A stretch of 40,560 nt of DNA, taken from positions 1-40,560 of the forward strand of contig JAEXAJ010000190.1 in NCBI GenBank assembly GCA_023458215.1, in the 5' to 3' direction. The DNA is from Bacteroidota bacterium (lineage in GTDB: Bacteria > Bacteroidota > Bacteroidia > Bacteroidales > Bacteroidaceae). Below the pieces are notes generated by a model, which made no database searches, was not told where the DNA came from, and saw only the letters and a program-made list of their open reading frames with translations. Made by a program: the position numbers and the translations under genes. This document shows positions 6,473 to 15,450 of the stretch, in pieces. Position 1 is the first letter of the stretch. Each line of letters starts with the position of its first letter.

Positions 6473-9238
6473 TTATTTCTTCTGTTCCACAGGCGCTTTC
6501 AACCTTATGTCTTCCCATTCGGTCCACACGGGCGAAGCCATATACTGAGGCTCCTGCATCTTACCTATTAAAGCCGTAGCCTTCTTTACTTCGGCATTGG
6601 TCGTCTCAAATAATTGCTTCATAGTAAGATCGCCTTTGGCATCTTTTATTGCCTTAATCAGGTAGTAAGTATAATAACCTTGTTTCTTGTCATGATATAC
6701 ACTTGATGTCTGGTCACCACTACTGGACGAGAAGCTCAGCGTGTGTCCCTGCGGTAAGCCTACCTTCGGAACTACACGTACTCCCTTCTGGGCAAGCAGA
6801 GGTGCGGCACTCTTATAACCGCCGCTAAAGCAAGCATCCAAAAACACGTATGCACCTTTGATAGGATAAGTTGCCAAACGTTTATACAAGTCGCCAAGCG
6901 AAATTCCCAAACGAATATTCTTACCTGTGATGTCTACCGGAAGTAGATAGGGTTCTTTGGTTCCCTCATCATTATTACCATGACCGGAATAGTAGAATAT
7001 CAATTCGGCTTCCGGATCAGTACTAGCCATATTTACCAACCAGTCCAGCTGTTCGTGCATCATACCGGCAGTAGCATTGGGTACTATCTTAATCTGCCCG
7101 TCGGGTACACCGAACGTACGTATGCAATATTCACGGAATACCATGGCATCGTTCACTGCATACGGCACATTGATCTCTGCATTGGCACCGGTCATGCTAT
7201 AATCTTCGTTACCTATAACCAAGGCATAACGATGGCGGTTGACTGCTCCTACCGGAATATCTTCCATCAACTCGCTCTTGAAACCAATCTGAAAGTCTTT
7301 GGCAGCTACCTTGCGCGCAGCCAAATTTCCATTAATCTGTATGGAACTGGAAGAAGTAAGGTAATCGCCTAACTTCACCTTATAGGCTTCACTCAGATAA
7401 GTGGAACGGCTATCTTCACTGACGTTTAGCATCACAGCAATGGAATCGCCGTCAAAGCGTTTATTCACAAGGAAACCATAGTCCAACGTAGCCACATCAC
7501 CCGGGGCAATACTGTCTATTGTCATTTCAGGACTATCGGTTGTAAAGACGTTGTTTGGCAACTTGAAGTTCAGTTTTACCTTGCGTGCGGTCTTTGTGCC
7601 GAAGTTCTGCACAGCAACTGTCAACTTACCATTCTTTCCTAAAGTGATAGAAGAACCTTCGGAAGCAAAAAATTGATGATCTGCCACCCGCAAGCGAGGC
7701 ATGGCATATTCTTGGGTGTTGACAATCAACTCAGCCGGGTCTGCATCGAAACCGTTCGCCTCGAAAGCATAGATATTGATCTTTGCCAAAGCAGTAGGCA
7801 TCTCTTTCTTCACCAAATAGCGGAACGTATATTTCTTAGATGCTCCTGCAGGGATGTTTCCACCATCCAATTCACGAGGACCGTCGAAATATTCATCATA
7901 CCCTTGCTGCTCGGACAAGCGGAGACGAAGGTTATAAGCATCACCCTGTCCCTTATTTTGAATAGTAAATTGTACCGCAAAGCTCTCTCCCGCATCAATC
8001 ACCTTATTGGAGTTGCCGTCAGTAAACTCATCCACATGAATCACCAACTGCGCAGGTTCTACCGGTACCGGAGCCGATTCTTGTTGCTGCGTTACGGTTT
8101 GCGATTTCTTCAAAGCATCATTATATGCCAACAAGCGCGATGGAAAGGATGTATAGGAAGCACCGTCCGTAACGATTTTCATCAACACTTCATATTCCGC
8201 TTTCATATCCATATATTGATAAACACCCGCCAATCCTTGCATATACATCTTAGAAGAGGGTTCCTTCTCCAAAATCTTCATGAACAAATCCTTTGCATCC
8301 AACAAATAGCCCGAAGCACGTTGGCGCACCAGTGCATACTCGGTATCGTTGGCTATTGTAGCACCATTGTTCACAATCTCTGTCGCTACGTTAAAGTTGG
8401 CACGCGCCACGCCCGTCAGCAGTTCAAAGTTATTGGGGTACAAAGCATAGAGGCGTTTGTAGATATCGAGCGCTTCCATATTCTTTCCTTGACGTTCGAG
8501 GATGCGCGCCTTGATGGGCAAAACCTTATCATTATTAGGATCTACTTCTAGAATACGGTCGATCGCTGCCAATAGTTTGGGCATGTTATTCGTTGCGATA
8601 TGCACATTGACCAAATTATAAAGGAAGTCAAGGGAAACCGGATATTTGGCTATTGCCTTTTCCAGTACTTTTTCTTGCTCGGCATAGTTCTTCTGCGCTT
8701 GGTAAATCATATTCATGTAGACGTAGCAGTCCTTTTCCTGTGCGTCAGTTCCCGTATTCAGATATTCTTCAAAATACTTCAATGCCTGCGAATACTTTTG
8801 CAGATTATAGGCAGATACGGCAGCATAATATACTACAGAAGCATAGCGGCTATCCTTAGGTAGCAGCTCACTGCGGAATATCTTCAACTGCGGCATTTCA
8901 ATGTAGGCAGCAGCAAAGTCGAGCGCCTTCGCCGGTTGCTTCTGCTCCGAATAGTACACGGCACCATTCAGCAAATAAGGGTACATGGCACGCAATCGGT
9001 TCTTGGCGCCACTCAAATACTGACCGTTATCCGATGCTTCTACTACCTTCATGAACTGCGTATAACTATCCAGCAGATAAGAATACATGCCGTTTACGTT
9101 TGTTCCCTTGTCGCGCTCACTTTCAAAAAGCACATATTGCTGATTGGCACGACTGGAAGCGGCGGCGGCATCTTGTGCCGCCACCTTTCCAAGCCCTCCC
9201 AACAGGAGAATGGTTGTCAGTATGAAAAATTTCTTCAT
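6473..9238 (-). CDS. Secreted TPR / CARDB-like / caspase-fold (C14) peptidase
   Basis: The signal peptide MKKFFILTTILLLGGLGKVAAQ has no lipobox, so the product is exported to the periplasm or beyond. Residues about 40-385 are helical repeats of TPR type (ALKYFEEYLN, ALDIYKRLYALYPNN). A linker rich in Gln/Pro follows, then two Ig-like CARDB-type segments (VIDAGESFAVQFTIQNKGQGDA; LTVAVQNFGTKTARKVKLNF). From about residue 668 the caspase fold begins (RHRYALVIGNEDYS). The catalytic His is in FYYSGHGN (His753) and the catalytic Cys in FLDACFSGG (Cys803). Both are intact, so activity is expected; caspase-like enzymes of this type often cut after basic residues, but specificity is not deducible here. 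ATG at 9238 is preferred over an upstream TTG at 9256. The gene starts 32 bases after the WD40/OmpA-like gene and is probably co-transcribed with it. Confidence 0.88.
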   Translation of the reverse strand: MKKFFILTTILLLGGLGKVAAQDAAAASSRANQQYVLFESERDKGTNVNGMYSYLLDSYTQFMKVVEASDNGQYLSGAKNRLRAMYPYLLNGAVYYSEQKQPAKALDFAAAYIEMPQLKIFRSELLPKDSRYASVVYYAAVSAYNLQKYSQALKYFEEYLNTGTDAQEKDCYVYMNMIYQAQKNYAEQEKVLEKAIAKYPVSLDFLYNLVNVHIATNNMPKLLAAIDRILEVDPNNDKVLPIKARILERQGKNMEALDIYKRLYALYPNNFELLTGVARANFNVATEIVNNGATIANDTEYALVRQRASGYLLDAKDLFMKILEKEPSSKMYMQGLAGVYQYMDMKAEYEVLMKIVTDGASYTSFPSRLLAYNDALKKSQTVTQQQESAPVPVEPAQLVIHVDEFTDGNSNKVIDAGESFAVQFTIQNKGQGDAYNLRLRLSEQQGYDEYFDGPRELDGGNIPAGASKKYTFRYLVKKEMPTALAKINIYAFEANGFDADPAELIVNTQEYAMPRLRVADHQFFASEGSSITLGKNGKLTVAVQNFGTKTARKVKLNFKLPNNVFTTDSPEMTIDSIAPGDVATLDYGFLVNKRFDGDSIAVMLNVSEDSRSTYLSEAYKVKLGDYLTSSSSIQINGNLAARKVAAKDFQIGFKSELMEDIPVGAVNRHRYALVIGNEDYSMTGANAEINVPYAVNDAMVFREYCIRTFGVPDGQIKIVPNATAGMMHEQLDWLVNMASTDPEAELIFYYSGHGNNDEGTKEPYLLPVDITGKNIRLGISLGDLYKRLATYPIKGAYVFLDACFSGGYKSAAPLLAQKGVRVVPKVGLPQGHTLSFSSSSGDQTSSVYHDKKQGYYTYYLIKAIKDAKGDLTMKQLFETTNAEVKKATALIGKMQEPQYMASPVWTEWEDIRLKAPVEQKK

Positions 9239-9270
9239 ATCTAGTCTGTTTTTCAATTATCCGGTAATCT

Positions 9271-11448
9271 TTATTTTACCGGAAAAGCATCCATGATTAC
9301 AAATTCTACATTAATTTTGCGAAATTCACCACCACGTTCTTTGGCTACTTCCACATGATATTCATAATCATTCTTCGTATTAGCCAACGTATTGACATTC
9401 TTGGCAATATAGTCTTTCACACCCGCGGCACGCATCAAAGCCAATTGCTCATTACTGGTAATTCCGGAAGCTTTTGTTACTGTGATATTATCCAAGTTAC
9501 CATCTTTGTAATAAGGTTCATCAGAGAATTCGCCATATTGTCCGTTGTAAGCGATAGTTCCACGGATAGGACTGGCATCAGCCGAACCGGTGATAATCAC
9601 TTTTACTTGCTTGCCATCAGCCAAATATTTAGAGAAATCACCTTCAAAAGCATTCTTAATAATCTTCATCAAAGACATGGCTGCATTGGAACGTTCTATG
9701 TTATAACCTCCCGACGGAAAGTCCTCTTTAGCCGAAAATTCCTTGTTGATAACTTCGTACTGATAACCGACCTTGTAATTCAGAATCTTGTTACCATCGG
9801 CATCTACACCCGGAACAACTTCTGTCTTCACATCAATCTGAGTATTTTCTGTAATCAGCTTATCCAGCTTCTTTTCTTCAATTACCGCTTCCTTGATTTC
9901 CTTCAACTGAACTTCTTCACGACTTGCTTGCTGCATTACTTCTAATGGCACAAAGTTAGCGTCGCTTTCCAAAGCAGTCAGCTTGGTGCGTCCGATGTTA
10001 TCGTAGATATACACTTTATTAGTAGTTTCGTTGCGAACCTCGACGTATGCCAATTCAAATTCGTCCTTGTCATTCAAGACGTAAACAGCGTTATCGAATT
10101 TCAGGTTCTTGCCATCCTTGAAATCACCGACTTCACCGGCAGGCACTTCCAAGGCAATGCTACCCAATTTGTCAAAGCCGATGTTCAGCATATTCTTGGA
10201 AGCATCGTAGTCGCCCACAAACGGATTGTCGATAGAAACACGGTCGCCGGCCAACGCTGTGGCTACTTCCTGGGCAAACAACTGTTGCTGCTTCATGCGG
10301 CTTTCATCGTTTACACGAATTGCATAGTCTTCCATCGATTCACCCTGCATCATCTTCACCCATTCGTTCATCTTGGCGTCTACTTCCTTGCCCATTATTT
10401 TGCCAAAGAAGGGATTCAAGCCGTTGGCATCCCAAAATACCAGTCCCTTTGCACGATTAGAAAGCATAAAGATATCGCCGTTCTGCTTGTTCATAAAGAA
10501 ACGGTTGCCTGCTACACCGCCTGCAGCCTCATCCAGTGTTTGTTCTACAACGCTATTTTTCAAGTTCATTACCACAATAGCGTTGCCATCTTTCACTACA
10601 CTGACATATTTGCCTTCCGGATGGAAAGAGGGAGCGGACAAATTATTTCCAATCTTATCGAAGATATCTATTTTCTCCCAGTTCTTCGTATCAAGAATGG
10701 TAAGACGGTTATCATCGGTCACTGCAGCCAGCAAAGATGCATCGGCTGAGAAATCCATACCTGTCACATTGCCGGTCATAGGAATAGCCTTGCGCAACTC
10801 TTTCGTTTGGAAATTCCAAATATCGATATTCTTTCCCGTTCCGGCAGCTATAAAATAGTTATTTGGACTCATCGCTAACTTGGTTGCGGGGGCTTTACCT
10901 TGAATGTATGCTTGTGGCAGATATTCTTTGGTATCATAAACTATAATTTCACCTAGAGAATTGGATGCGATAAAGTTACGTGCATCGGCAGCGTAGCACA
11001 TAGCAAGAGATACAAGATCTCCTTTCGAAGCAAGCTTCATCAATTCAGCTCCGGCTTCGCCCGGCAAAACAAAACTTAAATTTTGTCTGGCTTTCAAACC
11101 TTTGCGCTTCTCCTTCAGTTCAAACATTTTCTTGTTACGGTCGCGGAAAGAATAAATACAGATTTCTTTCTTTCCTCGCAACAAAGCCAATGAACTACCA
11201 GTAGGATTAAATACAATTTGGTCGATATCACGCAAATCAGCGATAGGGATATCACGCAAAGTAAACAAGGATCCATTTGACAGGAATGCTGTACAAAATG
11301 TAGTGTTATCAAAAGCTGTAATACGCCTTTCAGAGGGAAAGGTTCTTTTTACTTCTATTTGTGCTATCGCCTGACTACAGAAAAAAGTCGCCGCAAAGAG
11401 CATAGCGACACCCTTAACCGGGCCGGTCCACAATCTCATCTCATTCAT
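9271..11448 (-). CDS. Secreted WD40 beta-propeller protein with OmpA-like C-terminal domain
   Basis: The N-terminus MRLWTGPVKGVAMLFAATFFCSQAIAQ is a signal peptide. Residues about 35-365 show repeated blades of WD40/YVTN type (MSPNNYFIAAGTGKNIDIWNF; FSADASLLAAVTDDNRLTILD; FHPEGKYVSVVKDGNAIVV). A middle region contains a charged helix (VQLKEIKEAVIEEKKLDKLI). The last 140 residues look like an OmpA-family fold: KVIITGSADASPI, NEQLALMRAAGVKDYI, and KINVEFVIMD, although the usual peptidoglycan-contact Asp/Arg pair is not obvious. It is the first gene of the operon with the caspase protein. A scaffold or sensor role in the periplasm that feeds the protease is an inference from adjacency. No exact named family recognised. 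Confidence 0.75.
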   Translation of the reverse strand: MNEMRLWTGPVKGVAMLFAATFFCSQAIAQIEVKRTFPSERRITAFDNTTFCTAFLSNGSLFTLRDIPIADLRDIDQIVFNPTGSSLALLRGKKEICIYSFRDRNKKMFELKEKRKGLKARQNLSFVLPGEAGAELMKLASKGDLVSLAMCYAADARNFIASNSLGEIIVYDTKEYLPQAYIQGKAPATKLAMSPNNYFIAAGTGKNIDIWNFQTKELRKAIPMTGNVTGMDFSADASLLAAVTDDNRLTILDTKNWEKIDIFDKIGNNLSAPSFHPEGKYVSVVKDGNAIVVMNLKNSVVEQTLDEAAGGVAGNRFFMNKQNGDIFMLSNRAKGLVFWDANGLNPFFGKIMGKEVDAKMNEWVKMMQGESMEDYAIRVNDESRMKQQQLFAQEVATALAGDRVSIDNPFVGDYDASKNMLNIGFDKLGSIALEVPAGEVGDFKDGKNLKFDNAVYVLNDKDEFELAYVEVRNETTNKVYIYDNIGRTKLTALESDANFVPLEVMQQASREEVQLKEIKEAVIEEKKLDKLITENTQIDVKTEVVPGVDADGNKILNYKVGYQYEVINKEFSAKEDFPSGGYNIERSNAAMSLMKIIKNAFEGDFSKYLADGKQVKVIITGSADASPIRGTIAYNGQYGEFSDEPYYKDGNLDNITVTKASGITSNEQLALMRAAGVKDYIAKNVNTLANTKNDYEYHVEVAKERGGEFRKINVEFVIMDAFPVK

Positions 11449-11489
11449 AACCAGTAATGTTTATAGTAGAACATGTTATTAAGTATTTG

Positions 11490-11497
11490 CAAATATA
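11490..11497 (-). promoter_or_regulatory. -7 box for the WD40-caspase operon
   Basis: The leftward strand reads TATATTTG, a full TAnnTTTG match, about 40 bases before the start codon at 11448. No good -33 box seen. Confidence 0.4.
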
Positions 11498-11612
11498 AAC
11501 ATTTATTTTCTACTGCACTGGCAACTAATTCCTATTTTTTTATCAAAAATAGTTTTTCTCGCACTAAAGAGATGAAATCAAATACCAAGAAGTTCAAAAA
11601 GATAGCTAAGAA

Positions 11613-11640
11613 GTAAAAACAGTATTCACGGTTTTCCGTG
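11613..11640 (-). terminator. Terminator after the CCA-adding enzyme gene
   Basis: CACGGttttCCGTG (11627-11640) is a perfect 5-bp stem followed, on the leftward strand, by a run of five T (11616-11620). It lies 8 bases after the cca stop. The stem is short, so efficiency is uncertain. Confidence 0.5.
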
Positions 11641-11647
11641 ACAAATA

Positions 11648-13078
11648 TTATATTTCTTTTAATCCCATCTTTTCTGCACGTTGTAACATAAAAGCTCGTG
11701 CCGCTTCATATTCATTAGGAATCACCCCATCCAGAATAGCATCCTTTATTGCACTTTTCAATGTTCCCACTTGCTGGCAGGGACTCAGACCGAATGTTTT
11801 CATAATTTCTTCTCCACTTACAGGAGGCTGGAAGTTACGTACACGGTCACGTTCTTCCAGATCTTTCAACTTCTGACGTACCAATTGGAAATTATTCAGG
11901 AAACGCTTCTTGCGCTCCATATTCTTGGAAGTGATATCAGCCTCACACAAAGTCATAAGATCATCAATGTCATCACCAGCTTCGAAAAGAAGACGACGAA
12001 CAGCAGAGTCGGTCACTACATCATCTGCAATCACAATGGGACGCATGTGCAGGCTCACCAGCTTTTGCACATATTTCATCTTCTCATTCATAGGCAACTT
12101 CATCTTACGGAAAATATCAGGTATCATCCGTTCGCCGATAAAGTTATGATTATGGAAAGTCCACCCGGCGCGCGGTTCCCAACGCTTCGTCACCGGTTTT
12201 GCAATATCATGCAGAAGTGCTGACCAACGCAACCATAAGTTGTCGGTCATTTTGCTGATATTGTCAAGCACCTCAAGGGTATGGTAGAAATTATCTTTAT
12301 GCGCCCTTCCGTTACGTGTATCCACTCCCTGCAATGCTACTAACTCCGGGAAAATGAGTTCCAGTAAGCCGCTACGATCCAAGTCAATAAAGCCTTTGGA
12401 AGGAACGGGAGATAAGAGAATCTTATTCAATTCATCTGCAATGCGTTCCTTAGATATAATGGAAATACGTTCGCGGTTGCGACACAAAGATTCAAAAGTG
12501 TCATCATCTATATAAAAGTTCAATTGAGTGGCAAAGCGTATACAACGCATCATGCGCAGGGGATCATCGCTGAAAGTAATATCCGGATCAAGCGGAGTAC
12601 GAATGTTTTTTTCTTTCATATCTTCCATTCCACCGAACGGATCGACCAGTTCACCATAACGCGATTGATTTAAACAAACAGCCAAAGCATTGATAGTAAA
12701 GTCACGACGGTTCTGATCGTCTTCCAACGTACCATCTTCCACAATGGGTTTACGTGAATCGTGCGTATATGATTCTTTCCGGGCTCCTACAAATTCCACT
12801 TCTGTGCCGCGATACTTTAACTGCGCTGTACCGAAATTCTTAAAAACTGAAACGTGCGCACCACGTCCCAAACGTTTGCCTAATGCCTCAGCCATAGCAA
12901 TACCGCTGCCCACTACTACTACATCAATATCCTTGGAGGGACGTTGCAGGAAAATATCGCGTACATAGCCTCCGACCACATAACATTCTAACCCTAAATC
13001 ATCCGCTGTTTCGGATATCCGTTTGAATATGTCATCACTAAAACGTTCTCTCAGTTCTTCTGCCGTCAATTCTATCAT
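11648..13078 (-). CDS. cca: CCA tRNA nucleotidyltransferase / poly(A) polymerase family with HD domain
   Basis: This cytoplasmic enzyme adds or repairs the CCA end of tRNAs. The nucleotidyltransferase head has VVGGYVRD (residues 34-41) and the paired metal-binding aspartates D50 and D52 in KDIDVVVVG. RRDFTINALAV and DPLRMMRCIRFA follow, as in class II enzymes. A middle HD domain shows LLHDIAKP and a later LVSLHMRP. The length of 476 residues suits the HD-containing bacterial form. A poly(A) polymerase cannot be excluded, since the families share these motifs, but a single copy beside no PcnB partner favours CCA addition. It starts at ATG 13078, divergent from a small lipoprotein gene. Confidence 0.92.
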   Translation of the reverse strand: MIELTAEELRERFSDDIFKRISETADDLGLECYVVGGYVRDIFLQRPSKDIDVVVVGSGIAMAEALGKRLGRGAHVSVFKNFGTAQLKYRGTEVEFVGARKESYTHDSRKPIVEDGTLEDDQNRRDFTINALAVCLNQSRYGELVDPFGGMEDMKEKNIRTPLDPDITFSDDPLRMMRCIRFATQLNFYIDDDTFESLCRNRERISIISKERIADELNKILLSPVPSKGFIDLDRSGLLELIFPELVALQGVDTRNGRAHKDNFYHTLEVLDNISKMTDNLWLRWSALLHDIAKPVTKRWEPRAGWTFHNHNFIGERMIPDIFRKMKLPMNEKMKYVQKLVSLHMRPIVIADDVVTDSAVRRLLFEAGDDIDDLMTLCEADITSKNMERKKRFLNNFQLVRQKLKDLEERDRVRNFQPPVSGEEIMKTFGLSPCQQVGTLKSAIKDAILDGVIPNEYEAARAFMLQRAEKMGLKEI

Positions 13079-13103
13079 TTGTCAATAAATCATTTTGAGC
13101 GTG

Positions 13104-13111
13104 CAAAGATA
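13104..13111 (-). promoter_or_regulatory. -7 box for cca
   Basis: TATCTTTG on the leftward strand, 25 bases before the start codon; matches TAnnTTTG. The -33 element is not evident. Confidence 0.45.
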
Positions 13112-13124
13112 CGGATATTATTTC

Positions 13125-13132
13125 TATTTTTG
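13125..13132 (+). promoter_or_regulatory. -7 box for the lipoprotein at 13174
   Basis: TATTTTTG matches TAnnTTTG and implies a leader of about 36 nt. A TTTG at 13094-13097 is too far away (27 bases) to be a good -33 box. Confidence 0.4.
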
Positions 13133-13173
13133 CACTATCTTAATCCACTCTAACAATCAATAGAACTATAGAT

Positions 13174-13992
13174 ATGAAGAAAGTGATACTCTTTGCATGC
13201 ATCAGTTGCATGCTTTTTTCTTGCGAAGATGTAGAAAAGAAAGCTGGTGAAAAGCTACAAGCTGCCCGCAGCGCCTTTGAACAAGGTAATTACAATGAAG
13301 CAAAGATTTTGATAGACAGTATCAAAATACTATATCCTAAGGCATTCGAAACCCGTCGTGCAGGGATTGGCCTGATGCAGGAGGTAGAACTGCAAGAACA
13401 AGAAAAAAGCTTGGTTTACCTTGACAGTATGCTGCAAATCAAGCAAAAAGAGTTTGATGCTATCAAAGGCAAATTTGCTTTTGAGAAAGATGCCGAGTAT
13501 CAGAAGATAGGCAATTACCTGCATCCATCGCAAGTAATAGAGAAGAATCTGCACCGTTCTTTCCTTCGCTTCCAGGTAAACGAAAAAGGTGAAATGAGCA
13601 TGACTTCCATTTATTGCGGTCCCCGGAACATTCACCACATAGCTGTAAAAGTGATTGCTCCCGATGGCAGCTTTGCCGAAACACCCGCTTCTAAAGATAG
13701 TTATGAAACAACCGATCTAGGAGAGAAAATAGAAAAAGCAGATTATAAGATAGGCGAAGATGGCAATGTAATGGCATTCATCAATCTGAATAAGGATAAA
13801 AACATCAAAGTAAATTATTTGGGCGAGCACCCCTACTCCATCACCATGACGCCTGCCGACCGTCAAGCACTGGCCAGTGTCTACGAATTGGCACAATTAC
13901 TTTCATCAATGACAGAAATTAATAAAAATATAGAAGAAGCCAAACTGAAGATTGAATTTGTGAAGAGAAAGATGGCTGAAAAAGAGCAATAA
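13174..13992 (+). CDS. Uncharacterised lipoprotein with TPR-like and coiled-coil segments
   Basis: Not recognised as a named family. The signal peptide MKKVILFACISCMLFSC ends at lipobox Cys17. The next 60 residues (EKLQAARSAFEQGNYNEAKILIDSIKILYP) look like one TPR-type helical hairpin, then charged helices up to about residue 110. A beta-rich middle follows (SFLRFQVNEKGEMSMTSIYCGPRNIHHIAVKVIAPDG). A C-terminal helix of about 45 residues (ELAQLLSSMTEINKNIEEAKLKIEFVKRKMAEK) is likely a coiled coil. It is a single-gene unit with its own -7 box and a strong terminator downstream, divergent from cca. An envelope-associated role is all that can be said. Confidence 0.8.
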   Translation: MKKVILFACISCMLFSCEDVEKKAGEKLQAARSAFEQGNYNEAKILIDSIKILYPKAFETRRAGIGLMQEVELQEQEKSLVYLDSMLQIKQKEFDAIKGKFAFEKDAEYQKIGNYLHPSQVIEKNLHRSFLRFQVNEKGEMSMTSIYCGPRNIHHIAVKVIAPDGSFAETPASKDSYETTDLGEKIEKADYKIGEDGNVMAFINLNKDKNIKVNYLGEHPYSITMTPADRQALASVYELAQLLSSMTEINKNIEEAKLKIEFVKRKMAEKEQ

Positions 13993-14032
13993 ACGAGAGA
14001 GTATTTGTTCAACAAAGTATATGATAATAATG

Positions 14033-14080
14033 ATGCGGGGCGTCTTCTCACGAAGCCACCCCGCATTGTTTCCTTTTTGT
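14033..14080 (+). terminator. Intrinsic terminator after the lipoprotein gene
   Basis: ATGCGGGG (14033-14040) pairs with CCCCGCAT (14059-14066), followed by a T-rich tail (tgtttcctttttg). The loop contains CTTCTCACGAAG, itself a 4-bp hairpin, which recurs in the hairpin at 22399-22430. Confidence 0.85.
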
Positions 14081-14106
14081 AAAAGAACTGTTAGTGTAAA
14101 GTTAAA

Positions 14107-14168
14107 CTTACCAGGGCATCAAAGAGCTCGCTGGTAAGAGAGATACTTTTCTGAAGACACATCTTCAG
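14107..14168. terminator. Two small hairpins after the leftward Sus operon
   Basis: CTTACCAG/CTGGTAAG (14107-14114 with 14131-14138) and CTGAAGA/TCTTCAG (14151-14157 with 14162-14168, 4-base loop) lie just past the stop of the last lipoprotein gene. Neither has a strong T-run, so they are tentative 3'-end structures. Confidence 0.35.
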
Positions 14169-14185
14169 GAAAGGTTAGGGTTATT

Positions 14186-14701
14186 TTATTCATCCGCCGC
14201 AAACCCTGTATAACGATAGCCTGAAAAACGATGCTTAGCATAGCCATAAGCACTACCATACGAATCATCATCGAATGACACATAAAACACAATACTATCG
14301 GCTGGCATACCACTGGGGGTGGTCGCTGCATTCAGCAATACTTTACCACCATCTAACTTGACTTCACAACCGTTAATAATATCAGTTTGAGGAGTGTTCG
14401 TTTTAAAAGTCAAGGCCTTGCAATCGGTGTCAACTTTCACTTTAAACTCCCAAAAGCCGCCATTATCATCCAACCACATTTCTGTAGGTACATTTGCCGC
14501 CGTATTAAAAGTATTCAGAAGAAAATGTCCTACTCCAAAAAGATCTTTATGAACCAGATTTCCAGCCTCATCTACTTGATCGACTGTTACCACCCATTCG
14601 CCCGCAAGTGCTTTTGTAGCGGTACCGCCAATTTCCTCTTTTTCGCAGGAAGTCAGTAACACGCCTGCGCACATCATTAGTAAGTATATTACTTTTCTCA
14701 T
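14186..14701 (-). CDS. SusD-operon lipoprotein, Lipid_bd (putative lipid-binding) type; BT2261-like
   Basis: The signal peptide MRKVIYLLMMCAGVLLTSC ends at Cys19. The mature 150 residues are beta-rich and lipocalin-like: GEWVVTVDQVDEAGN, DLFGVGHFLLNTFNTAANVPTEMWLDDNGGFWEFKVKV. They end with an HRFSGYRYTGF strand. It resembles the Pfam Lipid_bd proteins found at the end of SusC/SusD operons. It is the fourth gene of the leftward operon, 9 bases after its neighbour, the same order as BT2264-BT2261 of B. thetaiotaomicron, where two extra lipoproteins join a SusCD peptide transporter at the surface. Family call from memory of sequence style; operon position is seen directly. Confidence 0.68.
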   Translation of the reverse strand: MRKVIYLLMMCAGVLLTSCEKEEIGGTATKALAGEWVVTVDQVDEAGNLVHKDLFGVGHFLLNTFNTAANVPTEMWLDDNGGFWEFKVKVDTDCKALTFKTNTPQTDIINGCEVKLDGGKVLLNAATTPSGMPADSIVFYVSFDDDSYGSAYGYAKHRFSGYRYTGFAADE

Positions 14702-14710
14702 ACTCTATTG

Positions 14711-15415
14711 TCATTTATACATTGTTACATAAAACTCCATCTTATTGCTTGTATACTCAATCATCCAGGAAAGACATTTAGTGGCGGCATCAAACATACC
14801 GTCAGCCATGAAATTCGCAGAATCCCCCCATCCAGGAACATAGCTGGAAAGCATCGTTACGCTACCATCATCCGCTACAGAAATACGTCCTTGCATGGCA
14901 TAACTGGTTCCATAATTGGCACGTTGACTATACCAACCTCCCAATAAATCATCCACGTTATAAGTACCGTTGCCATTATTAAGTACCAGCACTCTGTACA
15001 ATCCATTATAAGTGACCTTTGCACCGTTATATACTCGATAGCTATTCGGATCCATAAAATAGATGCCTTCTACCGGATCATTGGGGTCAGTTACGATTAC
15101 CATTCGCCTGGCGTTGGAAGCAAATCCATCCGCATTCACAATAACATAGTTTATGGAATATACGCCTGATTTCGACATATCTACATTCGAGGTCACTTGC
15201 ACTTGGGGAGTTACATCCTCACCATTCAATATTGCAATATACCCCGGGTCGATGAAAGTCGTACCTTTGTCAAGATAGAGAGTAGTATTACCCTCTAAAG
15301 TTAGTTCGGGATAATAGGTGATTCGTGTCATCCCTTCTGTAGTCACACCCTCGCAACTAGCCAACGAAATAGCTGCCAAAGCGAATATTACTAGATATAA
15401 TAATTTATTTTTCAT
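14711..15415 (-). CDS. SusD-operon lipoprotein with Ig-like N-domain (BT2262-like, DUF5012 type)
   Basis: The signal peptide MKNKLLYLVIFALAAISLASC ends at lipobox Cys21. Residues about 30-110 form an Ig-like domain of the DUF5011/5012 kind (YLDKGTTFIDPGYIAILNGEDVTPQVQV ... SGVYSINYVIVNADG). A C-terminal beta domain follows (YRVLVLNNGNGTYNVDDLLGGWYSQR ... WMIEYTSNKMEFYVTMYK). ATG 15415 is chosen over 15427 because it begins the signal peptide. It lies 35 bases after susD and 9 bases before the next lipoprotein, so it is surely part of the operon. Likely a surface-exposed accessory of the SusCD transporter that helps capture ligand; the ligand is inferred (peptide), not shown. Confidence 0.75.
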   Translation of the reverse strand: MKNKLLYLVIFALAAISLASCEGVTTEGMTRITYYPELTLEGNTTLYLDKGTTFIDPGYIAILNGEDVTPQVQVTSNVDMSKSGVYSINYVIVNADGFASNARRMVIVTDPNDPVEGIYFMDPNSYRVYNGAKVTYNGLYRVLVLNNGNGTYNVDDLLGGWYSQRANYGTSYAMQGRISVADDGSVTMLSSYVPGWGDSANFMADGMFDAATKCLSWMIEYTSNKMEFYVTMYK

Positions 15416-15450
15416 TGTTCCGTTCATTTTATGTATATTGAAATAATGGA

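Noticed and set aside
7673..8551. 292-codon open frame on the rightward strand
   Set aside because: It lies wholly antisense to the caspase-protein gene, has no signal, domain or promoter, and its composition mirrors the opposite strand.
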